From positions 10,097 to 74,096 of the forward strand of contig CAZQOI010000007.1 of assembly GCA_964594905.1 (NCBI GenBank): a stretch of DNA of 64,000 bases. The letters run 5' to 3'. Under the pieces are notes generated by a model. It was not told where the DNA came from, did not search any database, and saw only the letters and a list, made by a program, of their open reading frames with translations. The translations under genes were made by a program, and so were the position numbers. The DNA comes from Granulosicoccus sp964594905 (GTDB lineage Bacteria > Pseudomonadota > Gammaproteobacteria > Granulosicoccales > Granulosicoccaceae). Of this stretch, positions 26,301 to 35,892 are shown one piece after another; positions within the stretch are counted from its first letter, which is position 1, and each line of letters starts with the position of its first letter.

Positions 26301-29156
26301 ATGAACAATCTTTCAATTGTTACCCGTTTGGTTTTGCTGTGCGTGTTCTTAATAGCCGTTTTGATTGGGTCGAACTTATATCTTAATCGCGCGCTATCCA
26401 GTGGTGCCGACACACTACTTGAAGAATCTGAAATCGTTGGAATAATGACAAATGCCAACGCTGCCGCACAAGCCTTTGGTGATCTTAAGTACTGGTTAAC
26501 CGATCTTTCCGCCAGTCTGCTGGTGCGCTCTGAAATTGAAGCGGAGGATGCGCGGGAGCGATTAGAAGTTGAGTTGGAAAAGCTCACACCGCATAGACCC
26601 AAATTAGTAGACGAAATCAGAGTCAATGTGGAGGAGATGGTAGAAGAGTCACTAAGTGCTGTTGACGCGTATACCGATTCTCAGCGAGTTATGGGTAACA
26701 CATTGATGGCTGGTGCCCGTACCCATATTTTAGAAGTCGATGCTCAATTTGCTCAATTGGTGACTGAGCTTGAAACACGAGTGCAAGAGCGCAGTAATCT
26801 TGCTATAGCCGAAGCCACTTCGACTGAACAGAATTCTATCTGGTTAACCGTTGCAGCTAGCATGTTGGGTCTGTTGTTCACAGGAATGGTTATTCAGTCC
26901 ATAAGAACACCATTGAGGCGTCTTGTCGTGGCGATGGGTGAAATTACTGACGGAAATTTGGATACGGAAATCCCACCTGCGGGGCAAGACGAAATTGGTT
27001 CAATGTCTCGTACGCTATCGTTGTTTCGTGACGGCACACGTGAGCGCAATGTACTTCAGAAGGAGCGAGACACTGCGGCTGTTGAATTGAAGCATCGCCA
27101 ACAGTTGTTACTCGAGGCGAGTGAAGCAAAAGATGCGGCCTTGGATGAGCTCAATGTCGTACTTGACAACATTGAATATGGAGTTCTTTTCGTTGACGAA
27201 AATCTGGTTATTCGTGTGGCCAATAATGCTTATCGGGAAATGTGGATTATGCCCGAATCCTTTTTCACTAAATCAACAACGCTACTGGATGATATGGCGT
27301 ACACACGGGAGCAAGGTGGGTATGCGATGGCGGAGGACGAGTGGGATGACTATGTCGCTGGCAGAATTGCGGCTATTCGCTCTAACTCGGTCCAGCGTAA
27401 TGAAATGCGGCTAGCGGACGGTCGAACACTTCAACATCAATGCTTCGAATTGTCTGCTGGTGGGTATATGTTGACTTACTTCGATATCACTGAACTGAAA
27501 GAGGCTGAGGAAACCATGCGCTCGGCTCGGGATATAGCTGAGCAGGCGACTACAGCGAAGAGTAAGTTTCTGGCGACTATGAGTCACGAGATCAGAACCC
27601 CGATGAACGGCATAATCGGGATGAGCAATTTGATGCTTAATACCGATTTAAACAGAGAGCAGGAAGACTTCACGCAAACTATCGTGGACAGTGCAGAGTC
27701 GCTGTTGACAGTTATCAATGATGTACTTGATTTTTCCAAGATTGAAGCAGGTAAATTTGATCTTGATCCGCAAGTGACAGATTTGCGTGAATGTATTGAA
27801 GGTGCTCTTGATCTGGTAACTGCGAGCGTTGACCAGAAAAAACTCAACCTTGCCTATTTGCTTGAAAGAGATACGCCTGAAGGGGTTGTTGCTGACTCAG
27901 GTCGATTGCGCCAGATATTACTCAACCTATTAAACAATGCTATCAAGTTCACCGAATCGGGTGAAATCGTGTTGAGAGTAGCGCTGGCATCATCAGACGA
28001 GAAACCAAATTTCACGGATGAAGAAGCAGATCAAAACATTCCGCTGAAGGCGATTCATTTTTCCGTCTCAGACACGGGCATTGGAATACCAGAGGACAAA
28101 ATAGGCCTGCTATTCGAATCGTTTTCTCAAGTTGATGCCTCTACGACCAGAGTGTATGGAGGGACTGGTCTTGGGCTAGCGATAAGTAAGAATCTGGTTG
28201 AGATGATGGGTGGTCGTATTTGGGTGGATAGCGTCGAAGGCGAAGGAACGACGTTTCACTTCACAACCTTTCTTCCGGTAGCCACTATTCAAAGAAGGGT
28301 TGCGTTGCATGAAATAAAACCGGATTTGGCAAACAAGAAATTGTTGATAGTCGATGACAACTTTACCAATCGGAAGATCTTATCCATTCAGGCAGAAGAG
28401 TGGGCGATGCTCAATGAACAAACGGAGTCACCTCTTGAAGCCCTGGATTGGATTCGCGATGGCCGTGAATTTGATATTGCAATCCTGGATATGAGTATGC
28501 CGGAAATGGATGGCATTGAGTTGGCGAGAAATATCAGACAATACAAATCTCCCGAAAAATTACCGCTTATTCTGTTGAGTTCGCTCGCTACTATTTCTGA
28601 TGTTCCAAAGAAAGAACTCGATGAAGCTGGGTTCTCGGCAAAGCTTGCAAAACCGATTAAACCTTCTGCACTTCTGGATATCATGCTGGATACTTTTTCG
28701 TCTCAGGCTAATACTTTTAAACGTCGAGATCGGAGTAATGAGGATAAGCTTGATAAAACGCTCGCCGAAAAAATCCCATTAAATATTCTTCTGGTTGATG
28801 ATAATAAAACCAATCAAAAGCTTGCATCCCTAGTCTTGAAAAGACTTGGTTACGACGTAGATATCGCAGTCAACGGTGAGGATGCAGTATCCCAGCAGCT
28901 AAACACAAAGTACGATGTGATTTTGATGGATATTGAGATGCCGGTAATGGATGGTGTGGATGCTACAAAAGCCATCAGAGCAGATGAAGAGTCATCTGCT
29001 AATCCTGTGTATATCATTGCCACCACAGCCAATGCCATGCAAGGTGATAGGGAACGGTACCTTGATGCGGGCATGGATGGATATATCAGTAAACCTATAC
29101 GTATGAACGAACTCGTTAATGCGCTCGAAGCTGCGTATCAGTTACGCAAAGCTTGA
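26301..29156 (+). CDS. Hybrid sensor histidine kinase (HAMP-PAS-HisKA-HATPase-REC-REC)
   Basis: A 951-residue inner-membrane kinase. TM1 is at about 7-26 and TM2 at about 180-200, with a helical periplasmic domain between them. A HAMP domain (about 200-250), a coiled coil and a PAS-like domain (about 282-400, ending in a YFDITELKEAEE linker) follow. HisKA has H429 in FLATMSHEIRTPMNG; the ATPase domain has an N-box and GTGLGLAISKNL. Two receiver domains carry phospho-acceptors D730 (LDMSMPEMDG) and D877 (MDIEMPVMDG). It has no Hpt domain, so a phosphorelay would need an outside Hpt; one is encoded at 30774-31127. It lies just after the DUF3365 gene and overlaps a possible TTG start of the REC-EamA gene. 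Confidence 0.95.
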   Translation: MNNLSIVTRLVLLCVFLIAVLIGSNLYLNRALSSGADTLLEESEIVGIMTNANAAAQAFGDLKYWLTDLSASLLVRSEIEAEDARERLEVELEKLTPHRPKLVDEIRVNVEEMVEESLSAVDAYTDSQRVMGNTLMAGARTHILEVDAQFAQLVTELETRVQERSNLAIAEATSTEQNSIWLTVAASMLGLLFTGMVIQSIRTPLRRLVVAMGEITDGNLDTEIPPAGQDEIGSMSRTLSLFRDGTRERNVLQKERDTAAVELKHRQQLLLEASEAKDAALDELNVVLDNIEYGVLFVDENLVIRVANNAYREMWIMPESFFTKSTTLLDDMAYTREQGGYAMAEDEWDDYVAGRIAAIRSNSVQRNEMRLADGRTLQHQCFELSAGGYMLTYFDITELKEAEETMRSARDIAEQATTAKSKFLATMSHEIRTPMNGIIGMSNLMLNTDLNREQEDFTQTIVDSAESLLTVINDVLDFSKIEAGKFDLDPQVTDLRECIEGALDLVTASVDQKKLNLAYLLERDTPEGVVADSGRLRQILLNLLNNAIKFTESGEIVLRVALASSDEKPNFTDEEADQNIPLKAIHFSVSDTGIGIPEDKIGLLFESFSQVDASTTRVYGGTGLGLAISKNLVEMMGGRIWVDSVEGEGTTFHFTTFLPVATIQRRVALHEIKPDLANKKLLIVDDNFTNRKILSIQAEEWAMLNEQTESPLEALDWIRDGREFDIAILDMSMPEMDGIELARNIRQYKSPEKLPLILLSSLATISDVPKKELDEAGFSAKLAKPIKPSALLDIMLDTFSSQANTFKRRDRSNEDKLDKTLAEKIPLNILLVDDNKTNQKLASLVLKRLGYDVDIAVNGEDAVSQQLNTKYDVILMDIEMPVMDGVDATKAIRADEESSANPVYIIATTANAMQGDRERYLDAGMDGYISKPIRMNELVNALEAAYQLRKA

Positions 29157-29185
29157 ATCCAAAATCTACAAATCGAACTAGAGCC

Positions 29186-30718
29186 ATGCCGAATTCAAAC
29201 GTTGAGCGGATCCTGATAATTGACGACCAGCAGGTATTCAGGCGAAAGCTCGAATTAGCCGTAACGACTCTAGGTTATGAGGCGAGTTCAGCGGAGAGCG
29301 GCCAGTTGGGTTTGGACCAACTGCGAAGCGGGAATTTTGATTTGTTGTTACTGGATATCATGATGCCAGGTATGGACGGTTTTGAAGTCATGCAAATCAT
29401 GAAGGGCGAAGCCAAGCTGCGAGAGATACCGATTATTGTTATTTCCGCTCTTGATAGCGAAATGGATGCAGTCGTCCGAGCCATTGAATTTGGGGCTCAG
29501 GATTTTCTGCCTAAAGATTTTGATCCGGTTTTGCTCGAAGCCCGTCTTGGTAGTTCGCTCGAGAAAAAGCGCAATCGTGACCGGGAGCTTGAGCACCTTC
29601 GACAAGTTGAACGCTTAACCGAAGCTGCCGCAGTGCTTGAAAACGGCATGGTTGATCCAAAGAGACTCCTGATAGACGATATCGCTGACAGAACAGATGT
29701 ACTGGGCCAACTTGCTCGTGTATTTGTCAGCATGGCAGGGCAGATATACGAACGTGAGAAAAGACTGCGTCAGCAGGTCAGAACGCTAAAAAGCTCTGGT
29801 GTGCTACTAGCTGTCGGTGTTATTTCAGGGCTAGGTGTGGTTTTATCAAGAGTCGCCGCTGAGGCAGCTGCCCATCCATTTGGCATAGCGCTCTGGGTCA
29901 ATATAATTGTGATGGGGATTTGTATACCTCACGCGGCGTATCGAGGTAAGTTGCCCTCTTTCAATAGATCGTTGATTATGGTTTTTGTGGCTTGGGGCTT
30001 TCTATCCACAGTCATTAGTGAATCAATGATCTTTCTTGTTGCGCAGCAATTGCCTGCCTCGATTATCGCCCTGATATTAGTCTCTGAAGGATTTATGGTT
30101 TTTGCTTTCGCCTCGTTTATTGGCATCGAGAAGGCAACGTGGCGAAGATTGTTAGGGTTTGGTATCGGATTGGTGGGTATTGCTTTAGTCATATTTGCGA
30201 CCAGTGAAACCAACAACGTTAATAGTCTCTGGGTATGGGCGGCTATCGCTTTACTTGCACCCCTAGGGTACGCATTACGTACAATTCTAATCACGGTGAA
30301 GTTGCCATCGGAGATTGATATGGTGGCGGCAACTGGTTTCTGTGCGTTGGCCGCCGTTGTTCTTTTATTGCCAGTAGTTATTGGTTTAAATGATTTTGTA
30401 CCTCTTTCTCTTGATAGAGACTCCGGTAGTATTTCACTTGTATTGGCAATAATACTATTTGGAATTGTTTCGGCGGTAGGAGTTACGCTCAGGGTTTCAT
30501 TGATCCGATCGGCGGGTGCGGTATTCGCTAGTCAATCAAGTTTTGTTGTGACCTTTGCGGGTATTGCCTGGAGCATTATCCTGCTTGGTGAATCATTACC
30601 GCTCATCGCTTGGCTAGCCTTACTCTTGCTCGTTATCGGTCTCATGTTGGTGGGACCAAAAGAGGAAGCGGAAGAAGTAGATCCTATTTCACCAAGAAAA
30701 GTTGATATAGAAATTTGA
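29186..30718 (+). CDS. Receiver domain fused to an EamA-type membrane transporter
   Basis: A 510-residue protein from ATG 29186; an in-frame TTG at 29153 overlaps the kinase stop but lacks support. Residues about 8-130 form a CheY-like receiver domain: acidic pair in LIIDDQQ, phospho-acceptor D57 (LLLLDIMMPGMDG) and the conserved Lys in FLPKDFDP. A helical linker (about 130-205, rich in charged residues, likely coiled coil) leads to about ten transmembrane helices of the EamA/DMT family (about 205-495), including the two-fold repeat and a late LLGESLPLIAW helix typical of EamA. A response regulator whose output is a transporter is very unusual. It may gate export or uptake by phosphorylation, or the membrane part may have become a sensor/anchor. 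It follows the hybrid kinase directly. Confidence 0.88.
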   Translation: MPNSNVERILIIDDQQVFRRKLELAVTTLGYEASSAESGQLGLDQLRSGNFDLLLLDIMMPGMDGFEVMQIMKGEAKLREIPIIVISALDSEMDAVVRAIEFGAQDFLPKDFDPVLLEARLGSSLEKKRNRDRELEHLRQVERLTEAAAVLENGMVDPKRLLIDDIADRTDVLGQLARVFVSMAGQIYEREKRLRQQVRTLKSSGVLLAVGVISGLGVVLSRVAAEAAAHPFGIALWVNIIVMGICIPHAAYRGKLPSFNRSLIMVFVAWGFLSTVISESMIFLVAQQLPASIIALILVSEGFMVFAFASFIGIEKATWRRLLGFGIGLVGIALVIFATSETNNVNSLWVWAAIALLAPLGYALRTILITVKLPSEIDMVAATGFCALAAVVLLLPVVIGLNDFVPLSLDRDSGSISLVLAIILFGIVSAVGVTLRVSLIRSAGAVFASQSSFVVTFAGIAWSIILLGESLPLIAWLALLLLVIGLMLVGPKEEAEEVDPISPRKVDIEI

Positions 30719-30773
30719 TCTGCTTATTGGGTTTGTCTCCGACTTATTTAATACTGATTAGGAGGCTCGCTCT

Positions 30774-31127
30774 TTATTTCAGTTTGTCTATATAGAGCTG
30801 TAGTTCGGCATTCGCCTCTGAAAATTTTTCAGAAATTTCATTGGTTTGACTGACAGCGTTGCTGGGCCAACCATTTTTGCATTGTGATTCTAAAGACGCG
30901 TTTAGCTCGGACAGCGCAGTTGCACCAAAATCTTGTGCACTGGATTTCATTGAGTGAGCACCACGTCGAAGCTCATCCAGATCTTCAGTGTCGAGAGATT
31001 TTTTCATTGAGGCGACAATTTCAGCGCCTTCCTCAATAAATGTTTCGATAAGTTCCTTAAGTGCTGATTTATCACCACCGATGAGCTCTGATAATTGCTC
31101 CAGTAGCCGTGAATCAATGACTGACAT
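30774..31127 (-). CDS. Stand-alone Hpt phosphotransfer protein
   Basis: A 117-residue four-helix Hpt domain. The phospho-accepting His58 lies in RRGAHSMKSSAQDFGA, the family signature, and the rest is helical with a conserved Gly before the second helix. No catalytic ATPase part. It could pass phosphate from the receiver domains of the hybrid kinase at 26301-29156, which lacks its own Hpt, to the REC-EamA protein or to other regulators. It lies on the opposite strand, converging on the REC-EamA gene with a gap of 55 bp, so it is not in the same transcript but is plainly the neighbour most likely to be its partner. Confidence 0.9.
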   Translation of the reverse strand: MSVIDSRLLEQLSELIGGDKSALKELIETFIEEGAEIVASMKKSLDTEDLDELRRGAHSMKSSAQDFGATALSELNASLESQCKNGWPSNAVSQTNEISEKFSEANAELQLYIDKLK

Positions 31128-31199
31128 TTACGTACGCCTGCTCTGTTTGTTGGGCCATTCACATAAAAGGCCAGATGTAGCCCGTGATTTTACAGTGTT

Positions 31200-32141
31200 T
31201 CAAGGCCTGAAGTACTTGATACAAGCAGGCCTTACTGCTTCCCATCCATTGTCCAGTGCATCGAGTACAACGTTTGGTAGTGGGCCGGCATCACAGGCCT
31301 CAAGGTTTTGCCGAAAGTGATCCATTGAGCTCGCGCCAAGTATGATGCCGTGCTCCAGCGGTCCCGATGCGATATCCGAATGGTGTATCAACCAACGCAG
31401 GGCCGCAGCTGCAGGATTGATATCTGCACTTTCGCAAGCTTTTACATATTGGGCAATCACATTGAAATAATCAGGTTTCCAATAACGATCCTGATATCCC
31501 TCGAATGTTGCAAAGCGTCCTTTTTCAGGAGTGGCCTCCACCGAGGCATGTTTCCCTGTAAGCATGCCGCCTGCAAGTGGGTTGTAGACATAAAACTGAA
31601 TTCCGTAGTTTGCCAGACAAGGTAATAGCTCGCGCTCAACATCACGAGTGAGTGCGTTGTACATACCTTGGTACACAGTGGGTTCCACGAAACCATGGTG
31701 TCTGCATAGTTCAACAATTTCGGCTACTTGCCAGGCTGCGTAGTTACTCAGTCCAAATTCTTTGAACTTTCCCGCCTCATAGTGTTTTTGCACCGCACGA
31801 AGGGTATCGATTATTGGTGTGTTCAAATCTGGCATATGCAGATAGAAGAGATCCAGATTCTCTGTTCCAAGTTTTTGCAAGGATGTATTTAGTTGGGTCG
31901 TGACCGATTCTGCTGTCAAACCTTTTCCACCTCCTGGGTTTGCCTTACCGGCTATAGAGCAGTCAGCCAAAATGCCTTCGGCGTTTAACGTTCCCAGTAA
32001 CTCCTCGGTTTTCCCTTTGTTGTAGACGAAGGCGGTGTCCAGTTTCCGATGCCCAGCATCTCTGAACTCGGTAATCATTGTCGCAGCGATAGTGTGATCA
32101 ACCTGATCACTGAATGTCATGGTGCCAAGTATGATTTGCAT
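31200..32141 (-). CDS. Aldo/keto reductase, AKR7-like
   Basis: About 313 residues from ATG 32141; an earlier in-frame ATG at 32213 would overlap the GST gene and adds a non-homologous leader. It is a TIM-barrel NADPH-dependent aldehyde/ketone reductase. The opening QIILGTMTFSDQVD and the catalytic set Asp and Tyr in KLDTAFVYNKG, Lys in IAGKANPGG and His in LFYLHMPD are in place, and the pattern is nearest the aflatoxin-aldehyde-reductase branch. It lies 29 bp after the GST-like gene and is probably co-transcribed, giving a small detoxification pair. Confidence 0.9.
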   Translation of the reverse strand: MQIILGTMTFSDQVDHTIAATMITEFRDAGHRKLDTAFVYNKGKTEELLGTLNAEGILADCSIAGKANPGGGKGLTAESVTTQLNTSLQKLGTENLDLFYLHMPDLNTPIIDTLRAVQKHYEAGKFKEFGLSNYAAWQVAEIVELCRHHGFVEPTVYQGMYNALTRDVERELLPCLANYGIQFYVYNPLAGGMLTGKHASVEATPEKGRFATFEGYQDRYWKPDYFNVIAQYVKACESADINPAAAALRWLIHHSDIASGPLEHGIILGASSMDHFRQNLEACDAGPLPNVVLDALDNGWEAVRPACIKYFRP

Positions 32142-32170
32142 AGGTGTGGTCTTTAATGGTTGACTGTTGT

Positions 32171-33112
32171 CTAACGTTCGACTCGATAACCAGCTCGAGG
32201 AAAATGTACGCATACAGTGCCTACTTCTTCGCTGCTCCGATCAATAGCGATAGTTTCAGCATTCGCCATACGCACTATGCCCTCAACAGGTTGCTCGCCG
32301 CCGTTTACATCTGGGCTTACAGTCACTTTGTCGCCAACCTTTAGTCCCTGAGGTTCGTGCTCGGCCACACCTGAGACTGTCGTTGATTCAGTATTTAAAG
32401 CACATTGAATTGCGGCTTCAGCACTTAGCTCGCTGGAGGATCCATGTCCAAGTTTGTGGACATTTTGTTCCCAACGCTCAAGATTCGGGAATTCTGAAAG
32501 CATCGCGGGGCCGTCGCTCCATCGACCACGAACGAACCAGACAACGTGATAAAGCTGCGCATCAATTGCGGCAGCTGATGGACCCAGCAGGAAGGATCGA
32601 CCATCGCTCAGTTGGCTCTCTAGCCAAGACAAGGGGGCTCTAAGTTGTGACACGAGATGAGGTAGCTGTGCGTTCGCCGCTCGAAGGCCTTCCGCCCAGT
32701 TTTCACCAAGATAGAGTCGTCCCCGGTCCTCGGCGAAATCTGCGGGCAAAGCGTCACCGGCGGAACCTAGAACGATCTTGACCGCCAAGTCGAACCAGGC
32801 ACCATCAGTCCAACGACTCAAGCACCACATCAGTCCGGCATCATCGCTCGGCATGAATGATGGACTTGGATAGCGATTTTCCAATTCCCGAATAATGCAT
32901 TGGCTATCGCAATATATATCCGCGCCAATCTGCATGACGGGGGTTCTTCGATAGCCGCCAGTCAACGCTGTCAGCATCGGCTTTGGTGGCAGTCTGGGAA
33001 TTTCGACGTCTCGCCAGTCAATGCCCTTTATACCAAAAGCGACGCGAACCTTCTCGGCAACCGGAGATTGTGGATAGTTATGAAAGATTACTTCAGATAG
33101 TGTTGAGGCCAA
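32171..33112 (-). CDS. Glutathione S-transferase-like protein
   Basis: A 313-residue cytoplasmic protein. The N-terminal 85 residues are a thioredoxin-like GST domain with the glutathione-site strand-turn (GGYRRTPVMQIGADIYCDSQ, containing the cis-Pro) and a CIIRELE helix; a helical C-terminal GST domain follows to about residue 215. The last ~80 residues extend beyond a normal GST and hold a short beta-type domain (GLKVGDKVTVSPDVNGGEQP), resembling a small SH3-like module. No Cys/Ser active residue can be assigned with certainty. Upstream member of a pair with the aldo/keto reductase. Confidence 0.83.
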   Translation of the reverse strand: MASTLSEVIFHNYPQSPVAEKVRVAFGIKGIDWRDVEIPRLPPKPMLTALTGGYRRTPVMQIGADIYCDSQCIIRELENRYPSPSFMPSDDAGLMWCLSRWTDGAWFDLAVKIVLGSAGDALPADFAEDRGRLYLGENWAEGLRAANAQLPHLVSQLRAPLSWLESQLSDGRSFLLGPSAAAIDAQLYHVVWFVRGRWSDGPAMLSEFPNLERWEQNVHKLGHGSSSELSAEAAIQCALNTESTTVSGVAEHEPQGLKVGDKVTVSPDVNGGEQPVEGIVRMANAETIAIDRSSEEVGTVCVHFPRAGYRVER

Positions 33113-33281
33113 TTTGCTGGTTCCTGATGATCAATGACATATCGATAGCGCGGAATACACCATACCCAAAAGCGTTAGGTCATTGTTGGCTGGCGGCGTC
33201 CAATTGTTGAATCTCGCGCAGCTTGTCTGTTTGACGTAAACTTCGCGACCCACCTGCCGCGATTAGAACGACTGATTTTCA

Positions 33282-34646
33282 ATGACGGTTCTCGGCTTCA
33301 AAAAATCTACTTTATTTGCAGATTTACGCCGCACCTTGGTGTTGGCTTTGCCGTTGATTGCAGCCCAGCTTCTGCAAATGGGTAATGGATTGGTTGATGC
33401 GTTGGTAGCTGGTCGATTGGGTAGAGCAGAGCTCGCTGCTGGTGGTATAGCCGGAGGTTTTTGGTTCTTTGCCTCCTTGTTATGTATTGGCTTGATGGCA
33501 GGTCTATCCCCAACCTTGTCCAAGTTAATTGGTGAAAGGCGCCGTGCATTTGTAGGCACTATTTTTCGCCAAGGGCTTTGGCTTGCGCTGATTACCGGTG
33601 TAATTGCTACGCTTTCGTTATTGTTGTTGACCTACAACCTTGAGCGCATACCGTTTCAGCGTGAGCTGATTGCTCCAATGCAGCAGTATCTGTATACCGC
33701 TTGTTGGAGCCAACCATTTTTTGCGTTGGTGCTGGCGAGCCGGAACGTCTGTGAAGCCACTGGCCTGACACGGCCAGTGCTCGTCGTGCAGTTAATCGGT
33801 CTATTTGTCAACGTTATTGTTAATTTGGCTTTAGGGCTCGGTTGGTTCGGATTTCCTCGCCTCGGTATGGTTGGTATTGGCTTATCGACAACGCTGGTGA
33901 TGTTGTCGATGTCAATAGTTTTGCTGTGGATGTTGCATGGTCATCGTTTTGCACGTTATAACTTGTTCAGTGGGTTTGATCGACCGTCCTGGCAGCATCT
34001 TTCTCCCATCCTTGCTTTGTCAGTTCCCATTTTTTTTGCATTGGTGTTTGAGGCTGGTTTGTTTGTCGCCACCGGTATGCAGATGGGTATCATTGGCACT
34101 ATAGAGTCGGGTGCTCATAATATCGCCATTAGTGCTTCGGCTTTTTGCTACATGCTGCCACTGGGGTTGTCATTTGCCCTAACAGCGAGAATAGGGCGTG
34201 TGTATGGCGCACAGCACTGGCAGTCGATGAAGTTGCGTATTGTCACTGGCATTATCTTGATGTTTGTGATGGCTTTGTTTACCGCCAGTTTACTTGTCCT
34301 GTTTCGATATCAGATAACCGCCTTGTATACGAGTGACGTGGAGTTACGTAATTTCGCGGCCAGCTTGCTATTGCTGGGCGCTGTATTTCAGCTATCTGAT
34401 GGAGCGCAGGCAATATTTTTGGGAATGTTGCGAGGTATTGGTGATACCCGTGTCCCGATGTTGATCAATGCATTTTCATATTGGGCTATTGCATTTGGTC
34501 TGGGTGTTTATGCCGCGCATGTGCTTGATTGGGGTGCTTACGGTTTATGGTTTGGCTTGATTGTCGGCTTGACTGTTGCGAGCCTGTTTCTAGCCTGGCG
34601 CTTACGTTTTTGTTTTCAACGAATTATAGATACACCATCTGGATGA
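33282..34646 (+). CDS. MATE-family multidrug efflux transporter
   Basis: A 454-residue inner-membrane protein with twelve predicted helices in two homologous halves. The N-terminal ALPLIAAQLLQMGNGLVDAL segment and the second-half SVPIFFALVFEAGLFVATGMQ segment are the two MATE repeats; a late QLSDGAQAIFLGMLRGIGDT segment is typical of NorM. It should exchange cations (Na+ or H+) for organic cations, exporting toxic compounds. Its own promoter must lie in the 169 bp gap to the divergent GST gene. Gram-negative NorM branch fits; substrates cannot be predicted. Confidence 0.94.
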   Translation: MTVLGFKKSTLFADLRRTLVLALPLIAAQLLQMGNGLVDALVAGRLGRAELAAGGIAGGFWFFASLLCIGLMAGLSPTLSKLIGERRRAFVGTIFRQGLWLALITGVIATLSLLLLTYNLERIPFQRELIAPMQQYLYTACWSQPFFALVLASRNVCEATGLTRPVLVVQLIGLFVNVIVNLALGLGWFGFPRLGMVGIGLSTTLVMLSMSIVLLWMLHGHRFARYNLFSGFDRPSWQHLSPILALSVPIFFALVFEAGLFVATGMQMGIIGTIESGAHNIAISASAFCYMLPLGLSFALTARIGRVYGAQHWQSMKLRIVTGIILMFVMALFTASLLVLFRYQITALYTSDVELRNFAASLLLLGAVFQLSDGAQAIFLGMLRGIGDTRVPMLINAFSYWAIAFGLGVYAAHVLDWGAYGLWFGLIVGLTVASLFLAWRLRFCFQRIIDTPSG

Positions 34647-34675
34647 ATAAGCACCATTAAGTCATTTTATTGTTG

Positions 34676-35770
34676 TTACGTTGTTATAACGATATTTCCT
34701 GTATGGCGTTTACCGATAAAATCTTGTTGGCCCTGGTGGAAATCTTCAATAGAGTACGTTGCCGCTAACAAAGGTTTCACTTCGTTGCACTCAATATAGC
34801 TAACGAGGTCGTTGAAGACGTGGGGTGGCACAACTGTCGATCCGGTGAATGTTAGATCTTTTAGGTACAAGGTTCTTAAATCCAGATCGACAATTGGACC
34901 TGCAATGGCACCAGAGCACGTATATCGGCCACCGCGTTCTAGTGTTTCAATCAGTTCTGGAAAAATATCTCCACCCACTATGTCAGCAACTACCGATACC
35001 TTGTCAGTGCCGAGTGCCTCTTTTAGAGCACCTGAAAGGCTATCGGGAGCTCGCGGTAGCAACAGATCAGCGCCCAGTGCTGCCAGTTCACTGTGCTTTT
35101 CACTCGAGGCCAAGCCGACCACTCTAGCGCCTCGACGCTTGGCCAGTTGTATCAAGGCTGAGCCAACGCCGCCAGAAGCGCCAGTGATCAACACAGTATC
35201 GTTTTCGCTAACTTGGGCTCGTGCCAACATGCCCTCAGCGGTTGAGTAAGAGCACGAAAATGTTGCTAATTCGGCATCTGATAGATCGCAGTTAATTACG
35301 CCAACGTTACGGTGGTCTATCGTTGTGTACTCGGCGTAACCGCCATTGCGTTCAGAACCAAAATAACCCGTCTTGCTCATGTCCATCGGGTTGTCCCAGT
35401 CGCGTAACCAATTGTCGGTTATAACTCGCTTTCCGATCATGGATTTGTCGACGTTCTTACCCACAGCGACAATTGCACCAGCCACATCAGCACCTTGGAT
35501 ACGTGGAAAAGTAATGCTGGCTCCACCCCAGGAAGGATCCTCCGAATCGACTTCGTTATACGCTTGTCCAGTCGTCGCTTCGGTAACGGCCTTTGAGTAC
35601 CAACCTGAACGTGTATTGACGTCTGTATTGTTCATTCCGCAAGCGGCCACTTTGATCAGTACCTCGTCAGCGGTAGGTACGGGAACAGGCCAGTCGTTGT
35701 GAACCTCAAGTTTGTCCATGCCGCCATGGCCTGTGAGAACGACTGCGCGCATCGTATCTGGAATGGGCAT
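34676..35770 (-). CDS. MDR-family zinc-independent alcohol dehydrogenase/quinone reductase-like
   Basis: A 364-residue medium-chain dehydrogenase. A GroES-like N-terminal domain (to about 150) is followed by a Rossmann domain with LITGASGGVGSALIQLAKRRG (about 195-215). At the place of the catalytic-zinc Cys the sequence reads GMNNTD, and the usual GHE is missing (IQGADVAG), so the catalytic zinc site is absent and a quinone-oxidoreductase/enoyl-reductase role with NADPH is more likely than alcohol oxidation. It converges on the MATE gene with a 29 bp gap. The substrate is unknown. Confidence 0.88.
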   Translation of the reverse strand: MPIPDTMRAVVLTGHGGMDKLEVHNDWPVPVPTADEVLIKVAACGMNNTDVNTRSGWYSKAVTEATTGQAYNEVDSEDPSWGGASITFPRIQGADVAGAIVAVGKNVDKSMIGKRVITDNWLRDWDNPMDMSKTGYFGSERNGGYAEYTTIDHRNVGVINCDLSDAELATFSCSYSTAEGMLARAQVSENDTVLITGASGGVGSALIQLAKRRGARVVGLASSEKHSELAALGADLLLPRAPDSLSGALKEALGTDKVSVVADIVGGDIFPELIETLERGGRYTCSGAIAGPIVDLDLRTLYLKDLTFTGSTVVPPHVFNDLVSYIECNEVKPLLAATYSIEDFHQGQQDFIGKRHTGNIVITT

Positions 35771-35892
35771 TAAGAGATCTCCAATGTAGGGATAAGCTTT
35801 GTAGATTTTAGGCTGAGCGGATAATACTCGTGTGTTGCCATTGTTTCCAGTGCGCGTGATCTATTGATGAGGGGCTTCTGGCATTAAGAGTT

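Noticed and set aside
29153..29185. TTG start for the REC-EamA gene
   Set aside because: It overlaps the kinase stop and has no ribosome-binding sequence; ATG 29186 starts just before the receiver domain.
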